This document shows positions 11,401 to 13,574 of a stretch of DNA of 13,574 bases, in pieces. The stretch's first letter is position 1. Every line of letters starts with the position of its first letter. Origin of the DNA: an uncultured bacterium (GTDB lineage: Bacteria; Actinomycetota; Coriobacteriia; Coriobacteriales; Atopobiaceae); the NCBI GenBank assembly GCA_905214175.1, contig CAJMLD010000022.1, forward strand, positions 1 to 13,574, read 5' to 3'. The translations under genes were made by a program, and so were the position numbers. The notes under the pieces are model-generated. The model was given only the letters and a program-made list of their open reading frames with translations, made no database searches and had not been told where the DNA came from.

Positions 11401-13428
11401 GTCCTTGGTGTAGAAGACGTCCGTCGAGGTGAGGTCGGCCTTGTTGAGGCCACCGTTACCGCCTTCCTTGACATCGGATTCCAGGCGAAAGCCCGAATAG
11501 GCCTGGTCGACGGTCTCGTTGGTGTACTCCTCAACCCAGATGTAATTGTCTGAGAGGTGCACCTGGAAGTCGTTCATCTTGTACCAGGAGAGTTCCTTGG
11601 ACATCTGGCGCAGCCAGTCCATCGAGAAGGTCTTGCGGCCCACGTCCAGGATGAGTCCACGCACTTTGTAGAGCGGGTAGTCGCGGGCGGTGCCGCAAGC
11701 GATGGTGCCGTTGCCGGAGGACTTGAGCGCCTGGAGGATGGTGCGCGTGGACCAATAGGAGCCGGTCTGAGTGTAGGCGGTGGTTACGACCTTGTCGGTA
11801 ACCTCCATGAGATAGCCCTCGTCCTGGAGGCCCAGGGACTCGTCGGTTGTAAGGGCGAGAACAACGTCGCCCGCCACGGCGGCAGTGGCATCTCCCCTCT
11901 CGACAGAAAGGTTGCCACCAAAGAGATCGGCGTAGTCGGCTGCGAGAGCCTCGGCGGTGGACTTGAGGGAGTCGTCCGCGTAGAGCACGCGAGAGCCCAT
12001 GGAAAATGAGCCCGTTGCGCCCTTCCACTCGCGAATCTCGGGGACAACGACGGGCGCGGGGTTGTCGCCAGCGGCCTTCTGATGCGCGCCGGGTACGGTG
12101 ATGGTGAACTCCTTGAACCGGTAGGCGCCGGTCTCTTTGTTGGTTGCCTTGAAGGAGACCTTCACCTGGGTGTCAACAACGGGCTGGTAGATGGGGATGT
12201 TGCCACTCTCATCCTGTGCACCTATGACCTGCTCGTAGTCAGTGCCGTTGTAGATGGCCTCGATATTCTCGGAGGTAGGGATGGTCACCTTGAGCGTGGT
12301 GTCGCCCTTCTTGGGCGTCTTCACCTCAATGGCGTCGAGCATGCCCTGCACGGTATCCGTTGTAGCAGCAGGCTCGCCGCCATAGACCTCCATCTCGTAG
12401 AGGGACACGGTGCCCCAGGCAGCGCCGCCGTCGGGATCCGCGTAGGTGCTGCCCGTGATGAGCAGACGGACGAAGCGTGCCTGCTTTGCCTCGTCGAGCC
12501 TGATGGTGTCAGTGGTGCTCTCGGGGCGGCCGTCCTTGGCATAGACGTCAGTCCATCCGTCATCGGTGGCGGGGGCCGTCTCGCCCGAGGCAATCTGGAG
12601 CTTGTAGCCGGTGGGTTTACGCTGCTCCCAGAATAGCCTCACGGTCTTGACGTCACGAAGCTGTCCCAGATCCACGTAGATCCAGTGGGAGGTGTTCTCT
12701 GGGTCGTCCGAATTTGCACTTGCCCAACGGCTGGCCTTGGTTGAGGTGTCACCATCGAAGGCCTTGTCTGCAGTAAACTGCGTGCCGGACTCGACACTGT
12801 CTGCCTGGGCACTCTTGCCCTCGGCAACGTTAACCGAAGGGCCCTGTGGCGCCGCAAGCTGGTGGTCGAAGACTTCGAGCTCATAGATGGATACGGTATC
12901 CCACTCCACGCCGCCGTCGGGATCGGTCGCAGTGAAGGAATCGATATGGAGGCGCACGTAGCGGGCCTTGACCGCACTCGCGAGGTTGATCGCGTCCTCT
13001 GTCGTTGCAGGCCGGTCGGAGGAGACAAAGGCGTCCTTCCAGGCGTTGCTTCCGGCATCCGGAGCAGCCTCGCCGATTGCATACTGGATCCTGTAGGCCG
13101 TGGCCTTGCGGTTCTCCCAGAAGACCTTCACAGATGCCACGTCCTTCTCGGCACCAAGGTCCACGTAGATCCAGTGGGGGCCGCCGCTTGAGTCGCGGTC
13201 GCTCCCCCACCTGGAGGTACGGCTGGTCTCGTCTCCGTCCGTGGCGTTTGACGCGCGCACGGAATCCGCCTCCTGGCTATCGGCCACGGCGGTCTTGTTG
13301 AGCGCAAGGTCATCGCTAGGCGCCGAGGCCATCGCGCGCACCGGAAGCAGCGCGAGCTGTGCGATGAGCGCGAGAAGCACGCAGGCAAGAAGCGCTACGT
13401 GCACACGCGATTGATGATGTCTGTCCAT
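8443..13428 (-). CDS. Cell-wall-anchored GH20 beta-N-acetylhexosaminidase-like enzyme, 1661 aa
   Basis: This secreted GH20 enzyme is predicted to release terminal beta-GlcNAc/GalNAc, or possibly a disaccharide, from host glycans by substrate-assisted catalysis. A signal peptide (1 to about 34) precedes two similar F5/8C modules (about 40-188 and 197-350), an Ig-like segment (353-446), a GH20b domain (about 460-585) and the GH20 barrel (about 588-945). The catalytic pair is D766-E767 in HIGADEFEA. Other family sites are R590 (KVRGLILDVGRK), H624 (VHLSDN), D697/H701 (EFDMPAHS), W823 and W895. A LamG/concanavalin-like domain (about 962-1140), FIVAR-like helices (1160-1270), a third F5/8C module (1278-1440), another helical repeat (1446-1508), a Pro-Asp repeat linker (1510-1572) and a sorting signal (LPNAG 1626-1630, TM, RKKRS) follow. 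The ATG has AGGAG five bases upstream. It is first in the operon with GH84. Asp897 stands where many GH20 enzymes have Glu (W-x-E), so specificity is open. Confidence 0.95.
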   Translation of the reverse strand: MDRHHQSRVHVALLACVLLALIAQLALLPVRAMASAPSDDLALNKTAVADSQEADSVRASNATDGDETSRTSRWGSDRDSSGGPHWIYVDLGAEKDVASVKVFWENRKATAYRIQYAIGEAAPDAGSNAWKDAFVSSDRPATTEDAINLASAVKARYVRLHIDSFTATDPDGGVEWDTVSIYELEVFDHQLAAPQGPSVNVAEGKSAQADSVESGTQFTADKAFDGDTSTKASRWASANSDDPENTSHWIYVDLGQLRDVKTVRLFWEQRKPTGYKLQIASGETAPATDDGWTDVYAKDGRPESTTDTIRLDEAKQARFVRLLITGSTYADPDGGAAWGTVSLYEMEVYGGEPAATTDTVQGMLDAIEVKTPKKGDTTLKVTIPTSENIEAIYNGTDYEQVIGAQDESGNIPIYQPVVDTQVKVSFKATNKETGAYRFKEFTITVPGAHQKAAGDNPAPVVVPEIREWKGATGSFSMGSRVLYADDSLKSTAEALAADYADLFGGNLSVERGDATAAVAGDVVLALTTDESLGLQDEGYLMEVTDKVVTTAYTQTGSYWSTRTILQALKSSGNGTIACGTARDYPLYKVRGLILDVGRKTFSMDWLRQMSKELSWYKMNDFQVHLSDNYIWVEEYTNETVDQAYSGFRLESDVKEGGNGGLNKADLTSTDVFYTKDEFRQFITDSRAMGVNVVPEFDMPAHSLAFTKVRPDLRTPTSATRRGNDHLNLLGDKYDDSLAFALSIWDEYTTGENPVFDGQTTIHIGADEFEANGNAYRTFVNDLFAYAEDSGRTARVWGSLTHIKGSVAVSGTGPNGERRQMNIWSTGWADAKEMYDLGFDLIDSLDTKYYIVPNGGYYHSAGLDANTVYNGAINTMGSVTIPAGDAQMLGGSFAVWNDMSGKRENGVSQYDVYQLIDQSAGLYASAAWGKGSRDLGSARAALASVGAAPQTDFGFETKANEDGVIAHWGLDDLADASGNGNDLIEGENSQLITVDGIKALSLEGGQSYVSVSEGSALKTAGLGNDLRVKVKRKSPDASDQVLFESDYGQIKAVQGSTGKVGITRENHDYSFDYELPVGTWVELEFKNEKNKVSLYVNGELIEQLGTDADTKLKATCMLPVERIGSTTNSFKGYVDNVRLSRTADFASTAALDQSLVVASGVLTETNDAQLAALVARAREVVDAVNPTAGEAAALKEQLDALVAQLDYASANYARVDALLALIPADLSDYTAQSVAALTAARDNVVRGLPKARQASVDLYAESLRAAIDGLETRSTNDLFAQLTGVTACSEELNGETRPNGPASAAIDGDEGSFWHSQWQGVADNTMPHWIDVALDEPRTVDAVVYVPRGDATNGRLLQYRVDVRTQDDGVLPAADGAAGSAYTTVASGTLESSAGAKTIAFDAPAAKVTNVRLYFITTDGTSAQNRNKFASAAEIRVRYVDTTVDIDGLSALVEQASDLDEKTYDAEGWKLLQQEVAFAKELLSSDAPTLEDVNAANASLRSAMLALVPADETPVDPADPDTPVDPDTPTDPDTPTDPDTPTDPDAPTDPAVPTDPDAPVDPSDPADPDVPGNPGDSSGSQVPENSGSKGDQGNSEGGSSTGTDTTSDKVTSAGPAATGTVAANGSLPNAGDALPPVAFVALLLTAAAVLIAAGIVIRKKRS
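8446..8553 (-). other. C-terminal sortase sorting signal of the GH20 protein (LPNAG)
   Basis: Codons 1626-1661 encode LPNAGD, a hydrophobic segment of about 22 residues (roughly 1633-1654), and the basic tail RKKRS. The layout is that of a sortase substrate, with Ala in place of Thr at motif position four. Confidence 0.8.
8761..8886 (-). repeat. 18-bp tandem repeat encoding a Pro-Asp wall-spanning linker
   Basis: Seven 18-bp units lie in register. Those at 8797-8814 and 8815-8832 are identical (GTCGGGGTCTGTAGGTGT on the plus strand) and that at 8833-8850 differs by one base; the outer units are diverged. In the GH20 frame they encode repeats of the hexapeptide type D-P-D-T-P-T. Such linkers usually span the cell wall between the enzyme and its anchor. 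Confidence 0.9.
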
Positions 13429-13461
13429 GTGGGCTCCTGTCTTTCCTCGTCAGGCAGGGGT

Positions 13462-13491
13462 TTTACTCTGAGGTGCGTTTGCTGAAGTCAA
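13462..13491 (-). promoter_or_regulatory. Weak candidate promoter of the GH20-GH84 operon
   Basis: On the minus strand, TTGACT (13491-13486) matches five of six -35 positions. After 18 bases comes AGTAAA (13467-13462), only three of six for a -10. The site lies 34-63 bp upstream of the GH20 start codon and just downstream of the hairpin at 13517-13544. No operator or catabolite (cre) site was recognised. Confidence 0.35.
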
Positions 13492-13516
13492 ATAGTGGGG
13501 TTGCCAACGGCCGCAA

Positions 13517-13544
13517 GGGAGGGCGCCCGAAAGGGCGCCCTCCC
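13517..13544 (-). terminator. Strong hairpin upstream of the GH20 gene, likely terminator of the preceding gene
   Basis: A perfect 12-bp inverted repeat has arms GGGAGGGCGCCC (13517-13528) and GGGCGCCCTCCC (13533-13544) around a four-base loop (GAAA on the plus strand, TTTC on the minus). No long U-run follows on either strand. A minus-strand TAG at 13566-13564 may be the stop of a gene outside the window, but only two codons are visible. The hairpin isolates the glycosidase operon from whatever lies to the right. Confidence 0.65.
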
Positions 13545-13574
13545 AAGGTTGGGGGGGGAGAAACTAGCGGGGCC

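Noticed and set aside
9448..11553. Long plus-strand open frame (701 codons) inside the GH20 gene
   Set aside because: It is antisense to the GH20 catalytic region, which has clear motifs. High-GC codon bias commonly leaves the opposite strand open; no protein family was recognised in it.
13481..13495. Short TTTG...CAAA dyad overlapping the GH20 -35 region
   Set aside because: Only four base pairs match, which is expected by chance.

Overview
This is a high-GC stretch from what is probably a host-associated, high-GC Gram-positive bacterium. The two giant secreted glycosidases carry Gram-positive sortase sorting signals. The combination of F5/8C and FIVAR domains, codon use and sorting-signal style suggests an actinobacterium of the Coriobacteriia (Olsenella/Atopobium/Collinsella type). 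That placement is inferred from style and was not tested. Every confident gene is on the minus strand, so the window is best read from right to left.

Right part (about 13.43 to 2.45 kb): a two-gene glycan-degradation operon. The first gene encodes a 1661-residue GH20 beta-N-acetylhexosaminidase-like enzyme. The second, 66 bp downstream, encodes a 1976-residue GH84 (NAGidase/hyaluronidase-type) beta-N-acetylglucosaminidase. Both have a signal peptide, an intact catalytic acidic pair, several F5/8C-like carbohydrate-binding modules, FIVAR-type helical stalks and a C-terminal sorting signal, although neither signal is a canonical LPXTG. Together they look like a surface machine that removes terminal GlcNAc/GalNAc from host glycans such as mucin O-glycans. 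A strong hairpin precedes the operon at 13517-13544, a 9-bp-stem hairpin lies between the genes, and a 13-bp-stem terminator follows at 2395-2426.

Middle (1997-2445): a 449-bp region without an intact gene. It holds the terminator above, what looks like the degraded 3' end of a plus-strand ATPase gene (DUF4143-like, 2160-2336), and the promoter of the next operon. A perfect 12-bp palindrome sits immediately downstream of that promoter's -10 box.

Left part (1996 to 1): a compact operon of three genes: a two-TM SPFH (band 7) protein, a 64-residue ribbon-helix-helix protein, and a CPBP-family intramembrane protease that runs off the left edge. The protease reading frame appears to break at about position 55. 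The coding signal there jumps to another frame, which suggests a deletion, rearrangement or assembly join. The pairing of an SPFH scaffold, an intramembrane protease and a small DNA-binding protein, with a palindrome at the promoter, is the least explained and most system-like part of the window.

No rRNA, tRNA, CRISPR array or insertion sequence was recognised.
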